64,000 nt of DNA from Pseudobythopirellula maris. Lineage in GTDB: Bacteria > Planctomycetota > Planctomycetia > Pirellulales > Lacipirellulaceae. Positions 26,735 through 35,852 of the stretch are shown here, in pieces. The notes beneath the pieces were generated by a model that was not told where the DNA came from, ran no database searches, and saw only the letters and a program-made list of their open reading frames with translations. The stretch is taken from positions 1,886,489 to 1,950,488 of the forward strand of contig NZ_SJPQ01000001.1 of the NCBI RefSeq assembly GCF_007859945.1. Direction: 5' to 3'. Position 1 is the first letter of the stretch; each line of letters starts with the position of its first letter. The position numbers were made by a program, and so were the translations under genes.

Positions 26735-29137
26735 ATGCGCAAGACTGTTTTGAATCTCCGCACGGCTAGCGTTTGCGCGGGGCTGCTCGCCGCGGCGTTC
26801 GGCTCCGCCCTCCACGCGCATGGCGCCGAGCAGGAGCTGTGGTACGCCACGCCGGCCCAGCAGTGGACCGAGGCGCTGCCGGTCGGCAACGGCCGGTTGG
26901 GGGCGATGGTCTTTGGCGGCGCCCAGGAGGCCCGCGTCCAGTTCAACGAAGACTCGCTCTGGAGCGGCGGCCCCCACGACTACGCCCATCCCGGCGCCCA
27001 CGAGCACCTGGCCGAGATCCGCCGGTTGCTGCTCGAGGGCAAGCAGCGGGAGGCGGAGGAGCTCGCCTCGCGCGAGTTCATGTCGGTTCCTATCCGGCAG
27101 TGCAACTACCTGCCGTTCGGCGACGTGACGCTCCGCTTCCCCGAGCAAGCCGAGGCGAACGACTACCGCCGCTCGCTCGACCTCGACCGGGCGATCACGA
27201 CAACCACCTACAAGTCGGAAGGGGTGCGCTTCAAGCGGCGGGTCTTCGCCAGCTTCCCCGACCAGGCGATCGTGATTTACCTCGACGCCGACCAGCCGAA
27301 GCGGCTTGCGTTCGAGTTGGCGCTCACCAGCCCCCACGCCGAGCACGAGGTGGGGGCTCCGGACGAACGCACTTTGCGGCTCACGGGCCGGGCGCCCGAC
27401 TACGTCGACAAGCGGAACAAGACGCCGATCGAAGGCAAGGAGCGCTTCGCGGCGTTCGTCCGGGTCGTCGAATGCGACGGCGAGGTGACGCATGGCGACG
27501 ACGGGCCCCGTGGCAAAAGACTCAGCGTGAAGGGCGCCAGTCGGGCGACCATCGTGCTCACCGCCGCCACGAGCCACGTGAGCTTTCAGGACGTCTCGGC
27601 CGACGCCCAACAGCGGGCGCTCGACGACCTGGAGGCCGCGGGCCAGAAGCCGGTCGAAGACCTGATGGCCGACCACATCAATGACCACCGCGAGCTGTTC
27701 CGCCGCGTGGCGCTCGACCTGGGCGAGACCCCCCACGCCGAGCTGCCGACCGACGAGCGGGTGCTCGCCTCCAAAGAGACGCCCGACCCGGCGCTCGCGG
27801 CGCTGTTCTTCGACTACGGCCGCTACCTGCTGATCGCCAGCAGCCGCGCCGGCGGGCAGCCCCCCAACCTGCAGGGGGTTTGGAACGAGGAGATGAATCC
27901 GTCGTGGGGGAGCAAGTACACGACCAACATCAACGCCGAGATGAACCACTGGCCGGTGGAGCCGTGCAACCTGCCGGAGTGCCTCACGCCGCTCGTGGGC
28001 GCGATGCAGGAGCTGGCCGAGTCGGGCCGCCGCACCGCCCACGCCCACTACGACCTGCCGGGCTGGGTGCTGCACCACAATTTTGATCTGTGGCGCGGCA
28101 CGGCGCCGATCAACGCCTCGAACCACGGCATCTGGCCCTCGGGCGGGGCGTGGCTCTGCCTGCACCTGTGGGACCGTTATCTCCACTCGGGCGACGAGGC
28201 GTTTTTGCGCGAAACGGCTTACCCGCTGATGCGCGGGGCGGCGGAGTTCTTCGCCGACTACTTGATCGTGGACCCGCGTTCGGAAGAGGGCTGGCTCATC
28301 AGCGGGCCGAGCAACTCGCCCGAGCAGGGCGGCCTGGTGATGGGCCCCACGATGGACCACCAGATCATCCGCGCGCTGCTGTCCAGCACCGCCGAGGCGG
28401 CCCGCGTGCTCGGCGTCGACGACGAGTTCGCCACGAAGCTCGACGCGATCGCCGCGCTGATCGCGCCGAACCAGATTGGCCGGCTCGGCCAGCTGCAGGA
28501 GTGGCTCGAGGACAAAGACGACCCCAACAGCCGCCACCGCCACGTCTCGCACCTGTGGGGCCTGTACCCCGGCGCCGAGATCACGCCCGACACGCCGGAG
28601 CTGTTCGCGGCGGCGGAGAAGTCGCTCGACCTGCGCGGCGACGGCGGCACCGGCTGGTCGCGCGCCTGGAAGGTGAACTTCTGGGCCCGGCTCCGCAACG
28701 GCGACCGCGCGCACAAGGTGCTCGACGGCTTGCTCACACTCACCGGTTCGCCCAAGGCCAGCCACCGAGGCGGCGGGGTCTACCCGAACCTGTTCGACGC
28801 CCACCCGCCGTTCCAGATCGACGGCAACTTCGGCGCGACGGCCGGCGTGTGCGAGATGCTCGTCCAGTCGCACCGCCGCACGGCGGCGGGCGAGACGCTC
28901 GTCGACTTGCTCCCCGCCCTCCCCTCGGCCTGGCCCGAGGGCAAGGTCGAAAGGCTCCGCACCCGCGGCGGCTTCGAGGTGTCGATCGTCTGGCGGGAAG
29001 GCCAACTCGACCAATGCCGCGTCCGCTCGCTGCGTGGCGAGAAGGCCGCGCTGCGTTGCGGCGACGCCGAGGCGCCGCTCGCCCTGGCCCAGGGCGAAGA
29101 GGCGGTCTTCGACGCCCGGCTCAACCGGATTGAGTAG
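26735..29137 (+). CDS. GH95 family alpha-L-fucosidase/galactosidase, exported
   Basis: 800 residues from the ATG at 26735, which opens a signal peptide (residues ~1-30). The N-terminal GH95 beta-domain starts with 'LWYATPAQQWTEALPVGNGR' and 'FNEDSLWSGGPHDY', diagnostic of the family. The catalytic (alpha/alpha)6 barrel has 'TNINAEMNHWPVEPCNL' (Asn398 and Asn400 match the paired catalytic Asn residues of GH95) and Glu530 in 'SNSPEQGG', plus 'WSRAWKVNFWARL' and 'QIDGNFGATAGVCEM'. Members act on alpha-1,2-L-fucose or alpha-L-galactose; the latter occurs in rhamnogalacturonan II. Length is normal. Confidence 0.93.
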   Translation: MRKTVLNLRTASVCAGLLAAAFGSALHAHGAEQELWYATPAQQWTEALPVGNGRLGAMVFGGAQEARVQFNEDSLWSGGPHDYAHPGAHEHLAEIRRLLLEGKQREAEELASREFMSVPIRQCNYLPFGDVTLRFPEQAEANDYRRSLDLDRAITTTTYKSEGVRFKRRVFASFPDQAIVIYLDADQPKRLAFELALTSPHAEHEVGAPDERTLRLTGRAPDYVDKRNKTPIEGKERFAAFVRVVECDGEVTHGDDGPRGKRLSVKGASRATIVLTAATSHVSFQDVSADAQQRALDDLEAAGQKPVEDLMADHINDHRELFRRVALDLGETPHAELPTDERVLASKETPDPALAALFFDYGRYLLIASSRAGGQPPNLQGVWNEEMNPSWGSKYTTNINAEMNHWPVEPCNLPECLTPLVGAMQELAESGRRTAHAHYDLPGWVLHHNFDLWRGTAPINASNHGIWPSGGAWLCLHLWDRYLHSGDEAFLRETAYPLMRGAAEFFADYLIVDPRSEEGWLISGPSNSPEQGGLVMGPTMDHQIIRALLSSTAEAARVLGVDDEFATKLDAIAALIAPNQIGRLGQLQEWLEDKDDPNSRHRHVSHLWGLYPGAEITPDTPELFAAAEKSLDLRGDGGTGWSRAWKVNFWARLRNGDRAHKVLDGLLTLTGSPKASHRGGGVYPNLFDAHPPFQIDGNFGATAGVCEMLVQSHRRTAAGETLVDLLPALPSAWPEGKVERLRTRGGFEVSIVWREGQLDQCRVRSLRGEKAALRCGDAEAPLALAQGEEAVFDARLNRIE

Positions 29138-29309
29138 AATAAGGTTCCCATCGCAGCGATTGGTGGCCGCGCTCCTGCCGCGCTCAAACGCGAAGATCGC
29201 CGAGTAAGCTACGCTTGATTCGTTCTTGCTCGTGCGCATCGCCATCCACTCCTCTGAGCGCTTACGCTTGGTTCTCGCTCCGTAGCAATACCCACCGACC
29301 AACAACGCC

Positions 29310-31325
29310 ATGAAGAAACTGCTGCTCGCTCTCACACTCCTGACGCCGTGCGCTCAGGCCGAGCCGCTCTATGTCGCCGACACGACCGACAGCCCCCACG
29401 CGCTGCTCCGGCCGGTGGGCGTCGACGAGGTACGTTTCACCTCGGGCTTCTGGGCCGACCGGCTGCGGGTTTGTCGTGAGCGGTCGATCCCCGCGATGTG
29501 GGAGCTGATGCGCGACTCGCAGTACAAGCCGTTCTACGAGCACTTCCTCATCGCCGCCGGCAAGGCCGAGGGCGACTACCACGGCGCCCCGTGGAACGAC
29601 GGCGATTTCTACAAGTGGATCGAGGCGGCCTGCTCGTCGATCGCAGCCGAGCCGAACGCCGAGATGCGCGAGGCGATCGACATGGCGGTCGCGGCCGTGG
29701 TCGCCGCACAGCGCGCCGATGGCTATATCCACACGCCGGTGCTGATCAAGAACCGCAACGGCGACGCCTCGGCCAAGCCGTTCTCCGACCGCAACGACTT
29801 CGAGGTCTACAACCTCGGCCACCTGATGACCGCCGGCTGCGTGCACTACCGGGTGACCGGCGAGCGCGGCCTGCTGGAGGCGGGCGAGCGGGCGGCGCAG
29901 TTCCTCGAGCGGGCGTTCGAGAACCCCACCCCGCAGATGGCCCGCCAGGCGGTCTGCCCGTCGCACTACATGGGAGCCGTGGAGCTCTACCGCACGACCG
30001 GTGACAAGCGTTACCTGAAGCTCGCCCAGCGGTTCCTCGACCTGCGCAAGACGGCCTCGGGCGTCGACGGCGGCGGGGGCGACGACAACCAGGACCGCAT
30101 CCCGTTCGTCGATCAGCGTGAGGCGGTCGGGCACGCGGTGCGGGCCAATTACTTATACGCCGGCGCCGCCGACCTGCTGCTCGAGACCGGCGCCGAGGAG
30201 TACGTGGCGCCGCTCGAGGCGGTGTGGGAGAGCGTGGTCGAGAAGAAGCTCTACGTCACCGGCGCCTGTGGCGCGCTCTACGACGGCGCCTCGCCCGACG
30301 CCTCGCCCCGCCAGGGCGAGATCACCCGCATCCACCAGGCGTACGGCCGCAACTACCAATTGCCCAGCGCCACGGCCCACAACGAGACCTGCGCCGCCGT
30401 GGGCGCGGTGCTCTGGAACTGGCGGCGTTTCCTGGCCGATGGCGAAGCGCGGCACATCGATTGGATCGAACTCGCGCTGCACAACGCCGTGCTCTCTGGG
30501 GTCGACCTGGGCGGCACCGATTACTTCTACACGAACCCGCTGCGTGTGACCGACCCGCAGCCGACCGACATCCGCTGGTCGCGCAGCCGGCTGCCGTTCA
30601 TCGTGTCGTTCTGCTGCCCACCGAACGTGGTCCGCACCGTCGCCCAACTGGGCGGCTACGCCTACGCGAAGACCGACGACGCGATGCGTGTGAATCTCTA
30701 CGCCGGCGGCGAGCTAACAACCGATCTGGCGGGCGGCGAACTGCGGCTCACGCAGGCGACCGACTACCCGTGGGACGGCGCCGTGAAGATCACCATCAAC
30801 GAGGCGCCCGCCGCTGCGTTCGCGATCGAACTGCGACGGCCCGACTGGGCCGAAGCGATGACCGTCCGCGTGAACGGCCAGAAGGTCGACGCCGAGTCGC
30901 GCGACGGCTACGTTTCCGTCAGGCGCGACTGGAAGCAGGGCGACACGGTCGAGATCGACCTGCCGATGCCCGTGGTCACGCTCGAGTCGCACCCGCTCGT
31001 CGAGGAAACGCGCAACCAGTTGGCCGTCAAACGGGGGCCGATCGTCTACTGCCTCGAGTCGGTCGACCTGCCCGAGGGCGTTTCGATCGAGGAGGTCGGC
31101 GTTTCGCCCGACACGGAGTTCACGGTCGAGCGCGACCCCGAGCTGCTAGGCGGCGTGCCAACCCTGGTGGCCGACCTGCCGGTCGAAGACGCCAAGCCGT
31201 GGCGTGGGCTCTACCGCCCGGCCGAGGCCGAGACGGCAAAGACCGCCCGCTGCCGGCTCGTGCCGTACTACGCGTGGGGCAACCGGGGCGAGTCGGAAAT
31301 GACCGTTTGGCTGCCGCGTAGGTAA
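29310..31325 (+). CDS. GH127 family beta-L-arabinofuranosidase-type hydrolase, exported
   Basis: 671 residues with a signal peptide (MKKLLLALTLLTPCAQA). The mature part begins 'VDEVRFTSGFWADRLRVCRE', as in GH127. The zinc-thiolate active site is intact: Glu359 and Cys361 in 'HNETCAAVG', and Cys435-Cys436 in 'SFCCPPNVV', matching Glu338, Cys340, Cys417 and Cys418 of HypBA1, where the first Cys of the pair is the nucleophile. GH127 enzymes remove beta-L-arabinofuranose, and one acts on aceric acid of rhamnogalacturonan II. It is the last gene of the plus-strand pectin cluster and converges with the beta-helix lyase. Confidence 0.92.
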   Translation: MKKLLLALTLLTPCAQAEPLYVADTTDSPHALLRPVGVDEVRFTSGFWADRLRVCRERSIPAMWELMRDSQYKPFYEHFLIAAGKAEGDYHGAPWNDGDFYKWIEAACSSIAAEPNAEMREAIDMAVAAVVAAQRADGYIHTPVLIKNRNGDASAKPFSDRNDFEVYNLGHLMTAGCVHYRVTGERGLLEAGERAAQFLERAFENPTPQMARQAVCPSHYMGAVELYRTTGDKRYLKLAQRFLDLRKTASGVDGGGGDDNQDRIPFVDQREAVGHAVRANYLYAGAADLLLETGAEEYVAPLEAVWESVVEKKLYVTGACGALYDGASPDASPRQGEITRIHQAYGRNYQLPSATAHNETCAAVGAVLWNWRRFLADGEARHIDWIELALHNAVLSGVDLGGTDYFYTNPLRVTDPQPTDIRWSRSRLPFIVSFCCPPNVVRTVAQLGGYAYAKTDDAMRVNLYAGGELTTDLAGGELRLTQATDYPWDGAVKITINEAPAAAFAIELRRPDWAEAMTVRVNGQKVDAESRDGYVSVRRDWKQGDTVEIDLPMPVVTLESHPLVEETRNQLAVKRGPIVYCLESVDLPEGVSIEEVGVSPDTEFTVERDPELLGGVPTLVADLPVEDAKPWRGLYRPAEAETAKTARCRLVPYYAWGNRGESEMTVWLPRR

Positions 31326-31335
31326 CAGTTTTTTG

Positions 31336-31402
31336 AACCACGACGGAACAAAGCAACAAAGAGAAGAATGATGTCGCGTCGTTCCTTCGTTCCTTTGTGG
31401 TT
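31336..31402. terminator. Inverted repeat between convergent genes
   Basis: Imperfect arms starting AACCACGACGGAACAAAG (31336 on) and ending CGTTCCTTTGTGGTT (to 31402) face each other in the 83-bp gap between GH127 (+) and the beta-helix lyase (-). It would fold on either transcript. The A/T-rich purine and pyrimidine arms belong to the 'AACCACGGA' intergenic repeat type seen again near 40140 and 42615. Confidence 0.6.
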
Positions 31403-31408
31403 CTTATG

Positions 31409-34400
31409 TCAATGTGGTGTGATCCATGCCACCCGGCCTCGTAGCTCGACCGTGCCTTCGACTTCGTCTTTGCCGAGAACCTTGCCCGACTCGGGATCAA
31501 TCCAGCGGACGCTCGACGTGTCGTTGAGCGTTATCTGGGCGTCGTCGTCCACCGCGTAGCAGAGCTGGCCTCCCTCGTCGTCGGCCAGACGCAGCACGGT
31601 GTCGCCCTCTTCCCACTCGGGCCGCATGGCGACGATCGCCTTCTTAAGCTCGGCCGGCAGCGGCGGCGTGTTGGCCAGCGATCCTCCGCCCATCAGCACG
31701 GCCCAGCCGGTCTGCGACGAGCGGCCGCCGCCGGCGCTATACAACACCGGCTTCTCGGGATGACGCGTGCGGTAGTCACGCACCGAGCGGGCGACCGACT
31801 CGAAACCGCCGCCGCCCCCGCCCCCCTTGCGCGAGTGCTGCCGCGGCGCCAGGTTGGCGCCCCCCGGCGGGGCGTAAACTTTGTCGCCGCGGCCGTAGGA
31901 CCAGTAGCGGATGTCGATGATGTCGACCGCCCCAGCGCGCTCGGGATCGGCGAGGATGGCGTCCTGCACGTCTTTGGTGGTGCTCAGCGCGACCATGCCG
32001 CCGGCGCGCGTTTCGTCGATCCGGGCGCGGACCGTGTCGAGCCAGAACTCGGCGAACTCCTGCGGCCCGGTGTACTCGGCCGAGGTGGCGTGGATCACGT
32101 TCGACCGGTCCGCAAACGTGTCGACACACTGACGCAAGTAAACGCTTTGCAGCTGACGCAGGGCCTTGGTCTCGGGGCTGTAGAACTGCTGGGCGATGAA
32201 GATCCGTTTGTCGCCGACGAACGGCGGCGGCTCGGTCAGATCGGTCCCGTTGATGTTGTTGGTCGGTCGCCAGGGGCAGTCGACCCAGTGGCCCCCCGCC
32301 TCGAGGATATTGTGCTGGAAGAAGCTCTGCGAGAAGAACGTCATGCCGCGCCGCTCGAGCAACTCGGCGAACGTGTTCAGCCGGCGCCAATACCACGGGT
32401 TCGGCTTGGTGAGGTCGTAGCGACTGAGCCCGTCCCAGGCGGTTCCTTGGCCGCTGCGGGCGAACGGTTGCTCGTAGAACGGCGGGGCCACGTCGCCCGT
32501 GGCGCGGCGGACCATCAGGTGGTCGTCGCGGCGGCGGTCGTACCACAGGCCGTAGTGGTGCTCGTAACTGGCGAAGCCGCGCTCGGCCAGCCGATCGGCG
32601 GTCGGCACGAGCTCGTCGGTCAGCCCCATGCCGTACCGCCCCGGGGCGTAGCGCGAGACCGAGGGGCCGAAGCCGGGGGCGTCGGCCGGCCGGATCGTGC
32701 CGCGCCACCAGGTCGGCGCCAGCGAGGCGCCGGTGATCACCTCGCCGCCGGCGGTGAGCCAACCATTAACGATTTTCACCGGCTTGGCCGGCGTTGTCTG
32801 CTCGGCTGCGGGCAGGTCCTTCCTGCCGAAGAAGAGAGACGACGTGCTCGAACTCCCCTGTGAGCTTGCCTCAGCGATCTGGTCTTCGATCAGGTCGCGG
32901 AGCGTGCGGTTCGGCTCGCTCGACTGGGCCGAGAAACGTTGCGCCTGTTCGTAGCTCGGATTGGTCGAGGCGATCGGGTTGAGCAGAAAAGTCCCGGCCC
33001 GGTCGCGCGCCCCCTCGCCCAAGCGTTCGCCCAACTGCTGGCGGTAGATGCTGATCGGCCGCCAGTACTCGCTCTCGCCATGGAACACGCCGTCGCCGAT
33101 GGTCTGGGACCAGTAGCCGATGACCCAGTTCTGGGCCGTGGGCGGCGTGAAGCAGTGGATCTGGGCCGCCTGGCATTGCCACGCCAGGCAGTTGGCGGCC
33201 GACCAGCCGGCGCCGGGGGGCACGACCCAGCGGTTGGTGAGCTTCAGGTCGCCGCCGTCGATCCGCACGTTGTCGTAGAGCACGCCGCTCGCCCAGCTCT
33301 CCAGCGGCCCGCTGTCGCCGTTCGTCTCGCTGGCGTAGCAATTCACAAACGCGTTGGGCCCAGGCGCGCAATGCCCGACCGAGAAGTCGTGCAGGCCGTG
33401 CTCGGCCCAGCAGCGGAGGAACAGTGTCTGCTGCCCTTGCGTGAAGAAGCTCTGCCGGCGGTAGCCGCCCAACTCCGAGACCGGCGCCAGTGACACGCAG
33501 TCCTCCACGGTGGACCGCGCCACCGCTTCGCGCAGCAGCACCGCCCCGCCGGCGAACCCGGTGAAGCGAACGCGGCGGACCCAAAGGTCCTCGGCGTGAT
33601 TGGCCACGACGCCGTGCCAGCTGTGGTCCTCGTCCTTCGGGTTGTCGCCCTCGACTTCGGAAACGAGCTCCAGGTCCTCGACGCCCACGTTGCTCAGTCG
33701 CCCCGGGGTGGCGAGCCGTGCAACCGTGGCGCCGCCGAAGCGCTGCTCGATCGCGGTGGTGATCGGCGCGTCGAGCGTCACGCGGTCGCCATCGACAGCG
33801 ACGACGGTCCGCTCCCAGCGGATGTCGGTGCGCCCCGCCCGCCAGCCGACACCGTGCGCCTTGGCGCTGAGGGCGGCGATCCACTCGTCGGTCGAGGGGC
33901 GGGTGATGAGCACCCGGTCGCCCTGCTCCAAGCCGTGCCCCGCCGAGAGAGTCAGCACCGTGGCGCCCACCGGCGCCCGCTCGTCGACCACTTGCGCCGG
34001 CTCGCCGGTCTCCGCACGGCCCGGGTCGAGCGGCTCGATCCGCACCAGCGGCCTGCGGCTGGGGCCGGTGGCGATGATCTTCGACCCCGAGCCGGCGCCG
34101 CGCAGCACCACGCCGCTCGCCGCGATGCGCAACTGTCCTGATACGCGGTGCTCGCCCAGCAGCAGCACGGCGCCGCACAGGCCGTCGTCGCCCAGCGGCA
34201 TCGACGACACGCGGTCGATGGCCCCCTGGATCAGCCGCGTGCTGTCCTCGCCGTCGGCCTCGACCACGAGCACGGTCGTCGCCTGGGGGATGTCGCGATC
34301 GGCGCCGGCGTAGCCGCAATTCGAGAAGTCGGGCACGCGGTCGCCGTTCTCGGCGGCGTTGTACTGCAGCCGTCCGTGGTCCATGCGAAGGGGCGGCTGC

Positions 34401-34480
34401 TGGGCCGAGAGCAGCGACGCGCAAACGGCGAGCAACAGCAGCGAGTGAGCAAGCGATCGCAGCGGGGAGGTGTCAGGCAT
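31409..34480 (-). CDS. Beta-helix polysaccharide lyase-like protein with DUF6298 domain
   Basis: 1023 residues from the ATG at 34480, which starts inside the last codons of the BASS gene (8-nt overlap) and opens a signal peptide ('SLLLLAVCASLLSAQ'). The frame is open 36 nt further upstream, but that start would lack a clean signal. Residues ~45-450 are a right-handed beta-helix ('STRLIQGAIDRV', 'SGVVLRGAGSGSK', 'VRRVRFTGFAGG'). From ~570 comes a large DUF6298-type domain ('GWLTAGGEVITGASLAPTWW', 'FASYEHHYGLWYDRRRDDH', 'FFSQSFFQHNILEAGGHW'). Such proteins occur in pectin loci; the activity is not established. Both halves suggest a bifunctional secreted enzyme. Confidence 0.78.
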   Translation of the reverse strand: MPDTSPLRSLAHSLLLLAVCASLLSAQQPPLRMDHGRLQYNAAENGDRVPDFSNCGYAGADRDIPQATTVLVVEADGEDSTRLIQGAIDRVSSMPLGDDGLCGAVLLLGEHRVSGQLRIAASGVVLRGAGSGSKIIATGPSRRPLVRIEPLDPGRAETGEPAQVVDERAPVGATVLTLSAGHGLEQGDRVLITRPSTDEWIAALSAKAHGVGWRAGRTDIRWERTVVAVDGDRVTLDAPITTAIEQRFGGATVARLATPGRLSNVGVEDLELVSEVEGDNPKDEDHSWHGVVANHAEDLWVRRVRFTGFAGGAVLLREAVARSTVEDCVSLAPVSELGGYRRQSFFTQGQQTLFLRCWAEHGLHDFSVGHCAPGPNAFVNCYASETNGDSGPLESWASGVLYDNVRIDGGDLKLTNRWVVPPGAGWSAANCLAWQCQAAQIHCFTPPTAQNWVIGYWSQTIGDGVFHGESEYWRPISIYRQQLGERLGEGARDRAGTFLLNPIASTNPSYEQAQRFSAQSSEPNRTLRDLIEDQIAEASSQGSSSTSSLFFGRKDLPAAEQTTPAKPVKIVNGWLTAGGEVITGASLAPTWWRGTIRPADAPGFGPSVSRYAPGRYGMGLTDELVPTADRLAERGFASYEHHYGLWYDRRRDDHLMVRRATGDVAPPFYEQPFARSGQGTAWDGLSRYDLTKPNPWYWRRLNTFAELLERRGMTFFSQSFFQHNILEAGGHWVDCPWRPTNNINGTDLTEPPPFVGDKRIFIAQQFYSPETKALRQLQSVYLRQCVDTFADRSNVIHATSAEYTGPQEFAEFWLDTVRARIDETRAGGMVALSTTKDVQDAILADPERAGAVDIIDIRYWSYGRGDKVYAPPGGANLAPRQHSRKGGGGGGGFESVARSVRDYRTRHPEKPVLYSAGGGRSSQTGWAVLMGGGSLANTPPLPAELKKAIVAMRPEWEEGDTVLRLADDEGGQLCYAVDDDAQITLNDTSSVRWIDPESGKVLGKDEVEGTVELRGRVAWITPH

Positions 34481-35777
34481 GGGGAGCGTCCGTTTCGGAT
34501 AGATCATTCGCTTCATGGGGAGGGCGCCGTCGCCAGAAGTTGGCCAACAGCGAGCCGGAAACGTTCATCCAGGGGCTGAACAAAATCGGGGCGAGGCCCA
34601 TCGTGGTGAGCTTGCCCATGGCGTCGGCCAGGCCGACCCCCATCGCGCCGTTCTGCATGCCCACTTCCAGGGCGATCGTGCGGGCGGCGGCCTTGTCCAT
34701 GCCAACCAGGCGGCTCGCCGAGTAACCCAGCAAGTACCCCAGGGTGTTGTGCAGCACCGCGGCCGCGAGCAAGAGCCAACCCACCTGGAGCAACGCGTCG
34801 CGTCCGGCGGCCGTCGAGATCACCGTGAAGTAGAGGATGCCGAACATCGAGACGGCGGGCATCAGCCGCTCGAGCGCCGGGAGGACCTTGAGCGCCTCGT
34901 GGTAGACGACCCCTACGGCGACGGCGGCCAGGGCGAAGCCCGCCAGCACGATCGCGGTAAGCGCCGGCCCCTCGACGGAAGACTCGATGGCGGCCCACCC
35001 CCCCGTGGCGAGGGCGACGCCCCACGCCACGGCCAACCCCGCCACGGCGTACGCCGCCCGCCGCGCGGCGGGCGAGGCGTTCTTGAGGGCGTCGTGCAGC
35101 AGCGCGGCGCCGATCGGCACGACAACGATCTTGATGATCGTCGTCATCATGGCGAAGAAGTCGACCTCGACGAATTGCCCGGCGAGCGCCTTCATCCAGG
35201 TCGGCGTGACGAGCGGCGCCAGCAGTGTCGCCACGGCGGTGAGCGTGACCGACAGGGCCAGGTCGCCGCGCGCCAGGTGGACCATCACGTTCGACGCCAA
35301 CCCGCTGGAGCAACAGCCGATGAGAACCACGCCGGCGGCGATTTCCCCGGGCAGCTGCAACCCCACGGCGATCGCGTAGCCGACGAGCGGCATGATCGTG
35401 AACTGGCAGGCGAGGCCTACGGCCACACGGCCGGGCGACTTGGCGACCCCCGCCAGATCGGACAGGCTCATCTGGGTCCCCATGCCGAACATCACCGCTT
35501 GCACGATGAGCAGCTTCAGCCAGGCGTTGTGCAAGTCGATCGGGCCGACGCGTTGCAGGCTCTCGGGGTAAAGCATCGCCAGCGCGATGCCGGCGACCAT
35601 CCACACGGTGAAGGCGAAGCTCCGCATCGCCCCCGACCCGCTCAGCCCGACAGCCGCGAGGAAGAGCGCCGCGACGAGCGCGGCCCCGCCGTAGGGCTGA
35701 CCGATCGCCAGAGCGGCGGCGCCCACGATCGCCGCCAAGGCCGCCAGGATGAATACGATTCGTGAGAATTGTGACAC
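34473..35777 (-). CDS. BASS family (bile acid:Na+ symporter type) transporter
   Basis: 434 residues, mostly hydrophobic, with about 10 membrane segments. Blocks 'MGTQMSLSDLAGV', 'GVVLIGCCSSGLASNVMVHL' and 'LEVGMQNGAMGVGLA' are those of the bacterial BASS fold, with the two discontinuous helices that bind Na+. Bacterial members carry small organic acids (pyruvate, pantoate, keto acids) rather than bile acids. Its place between a racemase-fold protein and a secreted lyase suggests uptake of an acid sugar or keto acid from pectin breakdown; this is inference. The last 8 nt overlap the lyase start, so the two are translationally coupled. Confidence 0.85.
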   Translation of the reverse strand: MSQFSRIVFILAALAAIVGAAALAIGQPYGGAALVAALFLAAVGLSGSGAMRSFAFTVWMVAGIALAMLYPESLQRVGPIDLHNAWLKLLIVQAVMFGMGTQMSLSDLAGVAKSPGRVAVGLACQFTIMPLVGYAIAVGLQLPGEIAAGVVLIGCCSSGLASNVMVHLARGDLALSVTLTAVATLLAPLVTPTWMKALAGQFVEVDFFAMMTTIIKIVVVPIGAALLHDALKNASPAARRAAYAVAGLAVAWGVALATGGWAAIESSVEGPALTAIVLAGFALAAVAVGVVYHEALKVLPALERLMPAVSMFGILYFTVISTAAGRDALLQVGWLLLAAAVLHNTLGYLLGYSASRLVGMDKAAARTIALEVGMQNGAMGVGLADAMGKLTTMGLAPILFSPWMNVSGSLLANFWRRRPPHEANDLSETDAPHA

Positions 35778-35852
35778 GGCAACCAGCTGCGCGGAGGAGA
35801 ACTTCGGAGGGGCAGAGCGACATCCACTCTGCGTTTGAGCCTAGCGGCTGGA

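Noticed and set aside
26540-29335. 931-residue reading frame antisense to the GH95 gene
   Set aside because: The sense frame has full GH95 motifs and a signal peptide; the antisense product has none.
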